DNA from: an uncultured Ruminococcus sp.
Lineage (GTDB): Bacteria; Bacillota; Clostridia; Oscillospirales; Ruminococcaceae
Direction: 5' to 3'
Length of the DNA: 6,861 nucleotides
Assembly: GCA_947177715.1 (NCBI GenBank)
Contig: CAMWVM010000087.1
Span: 1-6,861 of the forward strand
The stretch's first letter is position 1. Each line of letters opens with the position of its first letter. This document shows positions 1 to 5,630 of this stretch, in pieces. A program made the translations under genes and the position numbers. The notes beneath the pieces are model-generated. The model saw only the letters and a list, made by a program, of their open reading frames with translations, ran no database searches and was not told where the DNA came from.

Positions 1-515
1 TCTACTCCATCCCCGTTGCTCTTGTGTCTGGTGGGCTCTGAGATTTTTATAAGAGAAAGAATAAAGCTGCTTAAAGCCTCATTGTAAAAAATATCTGTTT
101 TATCTTTTATTAAACGATGATAAAAACCATTGGTATGCTGAGGACTTACACAGTCAAACAATCCATGATGACTTCCTATAGCCCACGCAAGAATCTCACA
201 GGTCATTTTTTCATATATGTCATTATTATCTGTATGGTAGCGTTCAAAAAGAAATATCACCGCTGCAAATGTATGATTTACCGAACCACGTCTAACATCC
301 TCACCATTAAATGCATTTTGGATATATTCATTAAATGCTTCCGTGCACTTTCCCAAATCGTGCAAAAGTCCAGTTAAGTATCCCGAACTGAACAGTCCGA
401 TATCTTTTAGTGATTCTGATGTATATTCCGCTGTCTGCCTGCAATGCTCAGATACGGTTTGTATTTTTACATCCCCGTCTATTTGGGTTATATGTGCAAT
501 ATGATTTGATTTCAA
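1..515 (-). CDS. cas3: CRISPR-associated Cas3, N-terminal HD nuclease domain (partial)
   Basis: Cas3 is the nuclease-helicase recruited by Cascade in type I CRISPR-Cas systems; its HD domain nicks and degrades the displaced target DNA strand. Only the first 171 codons are present, and the gene runs off the left edge before any helicase motif. The HD signature is complete: His24 (in VSEH), His52-Asp53 in LLHDLGK with Lys56, His81 (in VNHTFAA), and His116-His117 in GSHHG. The start is a TTG at 513-515, six bases after AAGGGGAG; no ATG occurs near the N terminus, and this start gives an N terminus (HIAHI...IQTVSEH) like those of type I-C Cas3. Codons after residue 152 overlap the adapter-like sequence and are probably not real protein. 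In I-C loci cas3 is usually the first gene, so cas5, cas8c, cas7, cas4-1-2 and the array would lie to the left. The subtype is a guess; the HD assignment is firm. Confidence 0.9.
   Translation of the reverse strand, partial: MKSNHIAHITQIDGDVKIQTVSEHCRQTAEYTSESLKDIGLFSSGYLTGLLHDLGKCTEAFNEYIQNAFNGEDVRRGSVNHTFAAVIFLFERYHTDNNDIYEKMTCEILAWAIGSHHGLFDCVSPQHTNGFYHRLIKDKTDIFYNEALSSFILSLIKISEPTRHKSNGDGV
26..59. other. Nextera adapter-like sequence (probable assembly artefact)
   Basis: By my alignment from memory, these 34 bases match the Illumina Nextera read-2 transposase adapter at 29 of 34 positions with no gap; the 19-base mosaic-end part matches at 16 of 19. Read on the minus strand they encode LSLIKISEPTR, against LSLIHISEPTR for the true adapter, a tail familiar from contaminated metagenome proteins. 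It sits at the extreme edge of the window, where adapter read-through ends up in assemblies. Bases 1-25 do not match the rest of the adapter that I remember and could be index, error-laden read or chimera. Everything left of about position 60 should not be trusted as genome. Confidence 0.85.
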
Positions 516-521
516 AAAACA

Positions 522-529
522 CTCCCCTT
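522..529 (-). promoter_or_regulatory. Ribosome binding site for cas3 (supports a TTG start)
   Basis: AAGGGGAG lies six bases upstream of the TTG at 513-515. The nearby GTG that overlaps this site is in another frame, so TTG is the only start that fits. Confidence 0.75.
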
Positions 530-571
530 TCAACAAAAAGAATCAGCGTTTCGACTAATAGCCCTGTATAA

Positions 572-602
572 TTTCAGTAGTGGATTTTTTACACTGCTGA
601 AA
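572..602. repeat. Inverted repeat in the cas3 leader
   Basis: TTTCAGTAGTG (572-582) and CACTGCTGAAA (592-602) are complementary over 11 positions, one being a T-G wobble, around a 9-base spacer. Neither side carries a proper U-run, so it is not a simple terminator. It lies 57 bases upstream of the cas3 start and could be an operator or an RNA hairpin in the leader. Confidence 0.6.
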
Positions 603-614
603 CCTAAATGGATT

Positions 615-633
615 CACTACCTTTGAGATAGTG
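615..633. repeat. Second, shorter inverted repeat in the cas3 leader
   Basis: CACTA (615-619) and TAGTG (629-633) are complementary around a 9-base spacer. The half-sites share the TAGTG/CACT core with the repeat at 572-602, and TCAGTAGT recurs at 638-645, so these may be related binding sites. Confidence 0.4.
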
Positions 634-666
634 GACATCAGTAGTTAGATAATAATTTAACTGCCG

Positions 667-695
667 AATATACTTCCATTTCAGAAAATAGTAAA
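667..695 (-). promoter_or_regulatory. Candidate cas3 promoter
   Basis: On the minus strand TTTACT (690-695), a 17-base spacer and TATATT (667-672) form a plausible vegetative promoter. It would give a leader of roughly 145 bases that contains both inverted repeats. The region is AT-rich, so chance matches are likely. Confidence 0.35.
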
Positions 696-875
696 TATTT
701 CTATACTTTTCTGCTTTATTACAGTACTTTTATTCAAATATGATTCTTTTCTGCTAATTGTAACATATAAAAGAAATACTGTCAATTTTAATACCAAGTA
801 TTTATGCATATTTCGACCATCTGCAAAATAAATTTATGTTTAAGGTAAATAATTAAATTTAAAACAGATTTTTTT

Positions 876-896
876 AATAAGGGGCAAGCCCTTATT
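876..896. repeat. Perfect hairpin upstream of the ung operon promoter
   Basis: AATAAGGG and CCCTTATT form a perfect 8-bp stem with a 5-base loop. The T-run lies on the wrong side (869-875) for a plus-strand terminator and reads as A-run on the minus strand, so it is not a standard terminator for either. It ends 11 bases before the -35 box at 908. Confidence 0.5.
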
Positions 897-907
897 TGAA
901 AGAACCA

Positions 908-936
908 TTGATTTTTTTGTTAAGTTATGTTAAAAT
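908..936 (+). promoter_or_regulatory. Promoter of the small membrane peptide-ung operon
   Basis: TTGATT (908-913), 17-base spacer, TAAAAT (931-936), with a TG one base before the -10 box (extended -10). Transcription would start near 943, about 23 bases before the first start codon. Confidence 0.65.
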
Positions 937-965
937 AATAAAAATAAACGAAAGAGTGATTAAAA

Positions 966-1067
966 ATGAATAGAAAAAAACCTTTTATAATGAGAGTGAT
1001 AATACTTGCTTTAGTAGCTGTTATGGTTTTGGGAATAGTTATATCTGCGGTAACAGGAGTGTTTTAA
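966..1067 (+). CDS. 33-residue single-pass membrane peptide, function unknown
   Basis: ATG at 966 follows AAAGAG (951-956) and lies just downstream of a good promoter. The peptide has a short basic start (MNRKKPFIMR) and then one continuous hydrophobic stretch, about residues 8-30, ending in GVF. It is built like the tiny membrane peptides common in Firmicutes, such as the Prli42 or DUF4044 types, but I cannot place it in either. Its stop codon at 1065-1067 abuts the ung ATG at 1068, and the ung ribosome site (1055-1059) lies inside its last codons, so the two are very likely co-translated. Reality is supported by promoter, ribosome site, hydrophobic design and the zero-gap junction. Confidence 0.75.
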   Translation: MNRKKPFIMRVIILALVAVMVLGIVISAVTGVF

Positions 1068-1736
1068 ATGGTACACATAGGGAATAGTTGGGACATAATT
1101 TTACAAGAAGAATTTAAAAAAGATTATTATCTTAATTTAAGGGAATTTTTAAAATATGAATATTCTCATTATCATGTATATCCCAATATGTATGATATTT
1201 TTAATGCTTTGAAATACACTGATTTCAATGATGTCAAAGCAGTGATTTTAGGACAGGACCCATATCATGGCCCAGGACAGGCTCACGGACTATGTTTTTC
1301 TGTCAAAAAAGGTGTAGTTCCTCCCCCGTCATTAAAAAATATTTTCAAAGAACTTCATGACGATTTAGGCTTAACGCCTCCCCAAAGCGGTGAGCTTGTT
1401 CCTTGGACAAGTCAGGGCGTTTTGCTCTTAAACACTGTTCTTACTGTAAGGCAAGGACAAGCTAACAGTCACAAGGGAAAAGGCTGGGAACAGCTAACTG
1501 ATGCAATAATAAAAAAACTAAATGAACGTGAAAAACCAATAGCTTTCATACTTTGGGGCGGAAATGCAAGATCAAAAGCGGGATTAATAACAAATGCCAA
1601 TCATAGGATTTTCCAATGCGCTCATCCTTCTCCACTTTCAGCATTCAACGGTTTTTTCGGATGCCGTCATTTTTCAAAGGTAAACAATTTCCTTATACAA
1701 AACGGAATTGAACCTATCGACTGGTCACTTGAATAA
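1068..1736 (+). CDS. ung: Uracil-DNA glycosylase, family 1
   Basis: Ung removes uracil from DNA (from cytosine deamination or dUMP misincorporation) by cleaving the N-glycosidic bond, starting base excision repair in the cytoplasm. At 222 residues it is full length. All family-1 motifs are present: the water-activating loop GQDPYH at residues 62-67 with catalytic Asp64 and Tyr66 (which excludes thymine), the Phe77 stacking residue in GLCFSV, the proline-rich PPPS loop at 85-88, the uracil-reading Asn122 in LLLNTVLTV, and the leucine intercalation loop HPSPLSA at 186-192 with catalytic His186. The start ATG has AGGAG (1055-1059) eight bases upstream, inside the end of the preceding 33-codon gene, pointing to translational coupling. 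A strong terminator follows 12 bases after the stop. Confidence 0.98.
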   Translation: MVHIGNSWDIILQEEFKKDYYLNLREFLKYEYSHYHVYPNMYDIFNALKYTDFNDVKAVILGQDPYHGPGQAHGLCFSVKKGVVPPPSLKNIFKELHDDLGLTPPQSGELVPWTSQGVLLLNTVLTVRQGQANSHKGKGWEQLTDAIIKKLNEREKPIAFILWGGNARSKAGLITNANHRIFQCAHPSPLSAFNGFFGCRHFSKVNNFLIQNGIEPIDWSLE

Positions 1737-1746
1737 AATTACATAC

Positions 1747-1784
1747 AAAAAACGGCATAGCCTTAAGCTATGCCGTTTTATTTT
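1747..1784. terminator. Bidirectional intrinsic terminator between ung and the minus-strand operon
   Basis: AAAACGGCATAGC (1749-1761) pairs perfectly over 13 bp with 1767-1779 around the loop cttaa. A T-rich tract follows on the plus strand (ttttatttta) and an equivalent one on the minus strand (TTTTTTGTATG), so it can end both ung and the convergent gene that stops at 1796. Confidence 0.93.
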
Positions 1785-1795
1785 ACAAAATCCAA

Positions 1796-4333
1796 TTAAG
1801 GTCTTTTAATTATGTACTGTACAATCATTGTAAACGCTCCAAAGATAAGCTGATACAATAGAACCAATGATGCAGTAATTTGTGTAAATGCACCAAGCGC
1901 CATCATAATAAGCGCTATCAAACCGCCCAAAGCCAAAGAACCAAACTGCATTGCTATTCCAAGATGAGATACAACCTTAAGTCTTTTCGCACCTATAACG
2001 AGCATTGCAAATGACGGGAAATGTCCTGAACAAAGCATTGAAGACGAAACCCTTGGAAGATATTCCGTTTCATTTTCATAATCCTCATGATATCTGAATG
2101 GTAACAGTTTGAGTGAAGTTGGATTTACATCAAATAGTTCAGACAAGAAGTTAAGATTAATAAAACCGTCAACAGTACGAACAACAGTAGTAATTCCCTC
2201 AGCCTCAAGCTCCTGAAGCCAGCGTGCCACTGAAAGGCTTGGACTTGCTTTAAGGACAAACAGAGTAGAAACCACTCCTGAAATAGACAGATACATTACT
2301 ATATTGCCCTTGCTGTATTCTTTTTCCTTAGCCAATGTTGGGATACCCTCAATCGAATGGTTTTCCATAAGCTCACGAGTTCCCAAAAGTACACGTTTAT
2401 TCTCAATCCAACCTGAAAGTCCAAGTCCATCCTCATATATATAGCTTTCAACAGGATAAAGCATTTCTGTTTTTCCTCTGAGCATTTTATAGAAGGTAGG
2501 TTTAAGTACGCTGTTTGCCTGGCATGCAAGACTCGCAGCCATTAGAATACACTCTTCAATCATCGTGGAACTGAGAAGCTTCAGATTCACAAAATCCACC
2601 ATACCGTTAGGGAAAAGCTGCTGTGCATCCACAAGCACAGAGTTTGTATCGGCAAATTCCTCTACTGAAGAATATCCCAGCATTACAGCAGAATAATGAA
2701 GATATTTCTTAGACGCCCTTGAAAGAGGAATATTTACAACGAGCATCAAAACCATTGATGAACAAAGTGATACTGTTCCCGACAATGCAGCCAGCATTAC
2801 AAATACTTTCTCACCAAATCCAGATGCATTCTTTTCAAATATCAATGAAAGCAAGGCAATAAATACGCCTGCAATCAAAATTAAAGGAGTAGTTTTTTTA
2901 GCAAACTGGTCTGATATATCAGAAGAATAAGAATTCTTCATAAAATCTTCCACAAACTCTGTTTTTCTCATTGCTGCAAGCTCAGGAAAATCATTGAGCG
3001 AGCCCTTGGTGAACTTACTTGCAACATCCTCGTTATCTACATTCATCAAGGCATATCTGTCATATTCACCTGCGGCAAAACGGAAATTCTTCTCCGTTCG
3101 TCTGACTATAAGCAGTTTTCCTAAAGTATTGAACAGAAGACCCAAAATCGATACGGACATATACATATGGAAGAATCCGTCCCTTATTGATTCGGGACTA
3201 AACAGCATAACAATACCCGCTATTATTGAAATGAAGATTCCAACAGCGGCAACGCTGTCGCAGTCGGCATTACGTTTAAAAAGATTTTTCACACCCTCTG
3301 AAAGAACAGTATATGAAACCGCAATCGAGATAATACCAAGAACTGTATTAATAAATACAAAAGCTGACGGGTTCAGAGATCTGTCAAAAGCATTTATCAT
3401 CGGCCACTCAAAGTCATTAGCCAAAGCAATTACAAGGCTGAAAATACCTGTAAACAACAAAACACAAAGTCTTAAGATAAGATTATTTTTCACCTGAAGA
3501 ATATCACTTAAAATTTTAGGAGCTTCCTCATACTTTTCAAATTCCTTTTGACCGGAGTTCTTTGAAGTTTTTTTACTGTCGCTGTTCTTAGAACTGCTTT
3601 CATCAAAGGTTTTAAGTCTGAAATTATCGATTTTCTTTTTTCTTTGCTGATATAAAATTCTTGTTTTCTCCTCAAATGTAGCGTCTTCGGGAATTTCAAC
3701 AGCTTTATCGAATTCTTCTGTTTTTGGAATGATTTTTCCTGTAAGTCCTAAATCAATATCCTTAACATTAGGCCGACTAACCGGAGTAACATGCTGTTTT
3801 TTTCTTACTGAACCTCGTTCTTTTTTTAGCTTCATAAGATTTGCAATAGCAGCAGCATTTTCAGCATTTCTTATTGACTCTCTGCGTTTTTCTGCATTTA
3901 TTGCTTTCTCATTATCAATCTTAGCAAGCTCTTCCTCTTGCTTAGCACGATCAATATGATTTTGCTTAACGCTATTTATCTTTTTAATAGGAGTTGTACG
4001 CTCAATTTTCTCTGCATTATTTTGCTCTGCTTCCTCTATTTTTAATTCAGGATTATCATTTTCTTCAAATGAAAAATCTGCAGTTTCGTCAGCATTTTCT
4101 CCTTTGTATGTAACAACTTTATCCTCGTCTAAATCTTTCGACTCGTCAAGAACTGGTACAATATCGTCATTATTTACCTCTTTAACATCATCTAAAGCCG
4201 TATTTTCTGACGGATTAGTATACTCTGCTGATACAGCTTTCGTTTCAGGTTCAACAAGACTATCAGAACTGCTCTGCACTTTTTTGTCAGCATATTCATT
4301 TAGTATATCGTCCAAAGTAAATTTATCAGCCAT
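1796..4333 (-). CDS. Degenerate P1B-type ATPase-like membrane protein (pseudo-ATPase) with long N-terminal extension
   Basis: An 845-residue protein; I do not recognise a named family. Residues 1-280 are hydrophilic: a short motif FTLDDILNEY, an acidic low-complexity part to ~105, then a charged, probably coiled segment (~125-180). Eight hydrophobic segments follow at about 284-305, 325-344, 361-379, 388-410, 482-499, 508-536, 789-814 and 817-841, the 4+2+2 layout of P1B metal ATPases. The large loop (537-788) aligns by eye with their P and N domains: VLVDAQQLF (567-574) where DKTGTLT belongs, EECILMAASL (593-602), and GLGLSGWIENKRVLLGTREL (635-654) like the N-domain core. The signature motifs are lost: DKTGT is DAQQL, CPC is NIP (534-536), TGD is TVD (720-722), GDGxND is absent, and the 70-residue first loop lacks TGE. 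Transport by phosphorylation therefore looks impossible; a scaffold or sensing role is conceivable. It lies 30 bases downstream of rlmB, with AGGAG eight bases before the ATG. Confidence 0.85.
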   Translation of the reverse strand: MADKFTLDDILNEYADKKVQSSSDSLVEPETKAVSAEYTNPSENTALDDVKEVNNDDIVPVLDESKDLDEDKVVTYKGENADETADFSFEENDNPELKIEEAEQNNAEKIERTTPIKKINSVKQNHIDRAKQEEELAKIDNEKAINAEKRRESIRNAENAAAIANLMKLKKERGSVRKKQHVTPVSRPNVKDIDLGLTGKIIPKTEEFDKAVEIPEDATFEEKTRILYQQRKKKIDNFRLKTFDESSSKNSDSKKTSKNSGQKEFEKYEEAPKILSDILQVKNNLILRLCVLLFTGIFSLVIALANDFEWPMINAFDRSLNPSAFVFINTVLGIISIAVSYTVLSEGVKNLFKRNADCDSVAAVGIFISIIAGIVMLFSPESIRDGFFHMYMSVSILGLLFNTLGKLLIVRRTEKNFRFAAGEYDRYALMNVDNEDVASKFTKGSLNDFPELAAMRKTEFVEDFMKNSYSSDISDQFAKKTTPLILIAGVFIALLSLIFEKNASGFGEKVFVMLAALSGTVSLCSSMVLMLVVNIPLSRASKKYLHYSAVMLGYSSVEEFADTNSVLVDAQQLFPNGMVDFVNLKLLSSTMIEECILMAASLACQANSVLKPTFYKMLRGKTEMLYPVESYIYEDGLGLSGWIENKRVLLGTRELMENHSIEGIPTLAKEKEYSKGNIVMYLSISGVVSTLFVLKASPSLSVARWLQELEAEGITTVVRTVDGFINLNFLSELFDVNPTSLKLLPFRYHEDYENETEYLPRVSSSMLCSGHFPSFAMLVIGAKRLKVVSHLGIAMQFGSLALGGLIALIMMALGAFTQITASLVLLYQLIFGAFTMIVQYIIKRP

Positions 4334-4363
4334 TTAAATCACTCCTAACCTTACAAAATAAAT

Positions 4364-5161
4364 CTATCTTGAATTTCTTTGTCTTACTATTTCATACATG
4401 AAAATTCCTGCTGCAACGGAAGCGTTCAGCGAAGTAATTTTCCCATTCATAGGCAAGCTCAAAAGAAAATCGCATTTTTCTTTCATTAGTCTTCCCATAC
4501 CAAAGCCTTCAGAACCAATTACAAGTCCTATAGGTCCATCAAGCTTAACATTAGAATAATTTTCTCCCGCTCCGTCTGTACCATATATCCAAAGTCCCTT
4601 CTCCTTAAGCTTGTCCACTGCTGAAGAAAGATTTGAAACTCTTGCTACAGGAAGCCAGCTTGCAGCACCGGCAGATGTTTTATAAACTGTATTATTAAGT
4701 GAAGCGCTTCTTCTCTTTGGAATAATAATTCCATGTGCTCCAGCCGCCTCAGCAGTTCTAATGATTGCCCCCAGATTATGAGGATCTTCAATTTCATCAC
4801 ATATAACAACAAAAGGATCCTCGTTTTTCCTTTCGGCAATTTCAAGAATATCCTCTACGCTTACATACTCAGCACAGGCACCCATAGCAATTACACCCTG
4901 ATGAGATGCTCCGCCGCTCATGTTATTAAGCTTTTGCTCATTGACCTGCTTAACAGGAATGTCTTTCTCCTTAGCCAATTTACATATAAGAGATATTGAT
5001 CCTCCTGCTTCTGAGTTCACAAAAACAACATCGATAAGCTGATTGGCTTTCAATGCTTCAATCACAGGATTCCGCCCGAATATAAGTTCGTTGCCGGTAA
5101 TCTCATTAAAATCGCCGGATTTACTTTTAGGTTTATGATTCTTATAATTATTATTTTTCAT
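4364..5161 (-). CDS. rlmB: 23S rRNA (guanosine-2'-O-)-methyltransferase RlmB, SpoU/TrmH family
   Basis: RlmB uses S-adenosylmethionine to methylate the 2'-OH of G2251 (E. coli numbering) in the peptidyl-transferase P loop of 23S rRNA. Of 265 residues, the first ~23 are a Lys/Asn-rich tail, followed by the RNA-binding domain (~26-100, starting LIFGRNPVIEAL) and the SPOUT catalytic domain (~115-262). The three SpoU motifs are intact: motif 1 DPHNLGAIIRTAEAAG at 126-141 with Asn129 and catalytic Arg135; motif 2 IGSEGFGM at 215-222 with Glu218; motif 3 with Asn246 in SLNASVA, part of the knotted cofactor site. The ATG at 5161 has AAGGA nine bases upstream and a clear promoter. Length fits the family. 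A paralogue such as the tRNA methyltransferase TrmH is less likely, given the N-terminal domain. The usual Firmicutes neighbours (cysS, mrnC) are absent here. Confidence 0.93.
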   Translation of the reverse strand: MKNNNYKNHKPKSKSGDFNEITGNELIFGRNPVIEALKANQLIDVVFVNSEAGGSISLICKLAKEKDIPVKQVNEQKLNNMSGGASHQGVIAMGACAEYVSVEDILEIAERKNEDPFVVICDEIEDPHNLGAIIRTAEAAGAHGIIIPKRRSASLNNTVYKTSAGAASWLPVARVSNLSSAVDKLKEKGLWIYGTDGAGENYSNVKLDGPIGLVIGSEGFGMGRLMKEKCDFLLSLPMNGKITSLNASVAAGIFMYEIVRQRNSR

Positions 5162-5197
5162 AAAACAAATTCCTTAAAACAGATTTAATCACAATAT

Positions 5198-5226
5198 ATT
5201 ATAACACAAAAATCCTCAAAAGCCAA
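5198..5226 (-). promoter_or_regulatory. rlmB operon promoter, overlapping the upstream terminator
   Basis: On the minus strand TTGGCT (5221-5226), a 17-base spacer and a perfect TATAAT (5198-5203); start expected near 5191, giving a leader of about 30 bases. The -35 box lies inside the terminator hairpin at 5211-5241. Confidence 0.75.
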
Positions 5227-5241
5227 TAGCCTTTGAAGATT
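5208..5241 (-). terminator. Intrinsic terminator of the 88-codon gene
   Basis: In the minus-strand RNA, 5241 to 5211 folds into a continuous stem of about 14 pairs, including G-U wobbles at 5215/5237, 5221/5231 and 5224/5228, with a tiny loop, followed by a U-run (AUUUUUG). On the plus strand the same wobble sites become A-C mismatches, so the element is built for minus-strand transcripts, although a T-run at 5240-5246 also follows on the plus side. It lies about 67 bases after the stop at 5309. Confidence 0.75.
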
Positions 5242-5308
5242 TTTTTACATTTATACATTTTAAACAAAATCAGAGATTTAAATTTTACAAGGTTGCCATA
5301 TTAATTTT

Positions 5309-5575
5309 TCAAATAAAAAACATTACAGCTATAATTCCCATAACTGCACCCAATAAAGCACAGGCTGTTACAGCAATGCGAAAGCGCCGCTGTTTAAGGA
5401 GAGGGACTTTTCCATAACTATTCATTACTGCGTCATAATAAGACCTTGCATAGCTTTGAATAATACCCTTAGATAAATCAGTTTTTTCCGATTTAACAAA
5501 TAACAATATTTTTTCAAAGCATTCATTATTCGGACACTTTATTTCAATGATTTGTTTATTTATACCTCTAAGCAT
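5309..5575 (-). CDS. Small C-terminally membrane-anchored protein, function unknown
   Basis: I do not recognise this gene. The 88 residues comprise a soluble N-terminal part with one CPNNEC pair (Cys14 and Cys19), a mixed-charge middle with a Tyr-rich stretch (SYARSYYDAV), a basic QRR motif, and one hydrophobic segment from about residue 69 to the C terminus (AVTACALLGAVMGIIAVMFFI). That fits a tail-anchored protein with its N terminus in the cytoplasm. I start it at the ATG at 5573-5575; the in-frame TTG at 5600-5602 overlaps the -10 box of the promoter and lies upstream of the expected transcript start. GGAG at 5588-5591 is rather far (12 bases) from the ATG. It has its own near-ideal promoter and terminator, which makes it a one-gene unit and supports its being real. 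Confidence 0.75.
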   Translation of the reverse strand: MLRGINKQIIEIKCPNNECFEKILLFVKSEKTDLSKGIIQSYARSYYDAVMNSYGKVPLLKQRRFRIAVTACALLGAVMGIIAVMFFI

Positions 5576-5601
5576 TTTTAAATTACACTCCAATTTGCAC
5601 A

Positions 5602-5630
5602 AATATGGTTACCAAAACTATTATTGTCAA
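5602..5630 (-). promoter_or_regulatory. Promoter of the 88-codon gene
   Basis: Minus strand: perfect TTGACA (5625-5630), 17-base spacer, CATATT (5602-5607). The start would be near 5595, leaving a ~20-base leader. Confidence 0.75.

Larger units (their letters stand above)
541..907. other. Non-coding region between cas3 and the ung operon
   Basis: About 370 AT-rich bases with no credible gene on either strand. It holds the likely cas3 leader with two inverted repeats (572-602 and 615-633), a candidate cas3 promoter (667-695), a 10-base direct repeat cttttctgct at 706-715 and 746-755 exactly 40 bases apart, a bulged potential stem between 721-733 and 767-782, and a perfect hairpin at 876-896. 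I see no CRISPR repeat in it. Confidence 0.6.

Noticed and set aside
117..377. 86-codon plus-strand open frame
   Set aside because: It lies antisense within the clear HD-domain coding sequence, with no ribosome site or protein-like composition.
721..782. Long bulged stem (ACAGTA-CTTTTAT with ATAAAAG-aaa-TACTGT)
   Set aside because: A ~33-base loop and a 3-base bulge in very AT-rich DNA make chance pairing likely; no expression signal supports an RNA here.
541..907. Possible CRISPR array or leader beside cas3
   Set aside because: No regularly spaced repeats of 25-40 bases occur anywhere in the window; the array would be beyond the left edge.
1..1736. A defence island linking cas3, the small peptide and ung
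   Set aside because: cas3 and ung are divergent, separated by ~450 non-coding bases, and ung is a universal repair gene; adjacency alone is no evidence.
2994..3497. 167-codon plus-strand open frame inside the pseudo-ATPase gene
   Set aside because: Complementary-strand shadow of a coherent 845-codon membrane protein; no start signals of its own.
1796..4333. Reading the 845-residue protein as a working copper, cadmium or zinc ATPase
   Set aside because: The phosphorylation motif, metal-binding CPC and GDGxND hinge are absent, so a transport label would mislead.
5576..5602. Extended TTG start for the 88-codon gene
   Set aside because: The TTG overlaps the -10 box and precedes the expected transcript start, so it cannot be translated from that promoter.
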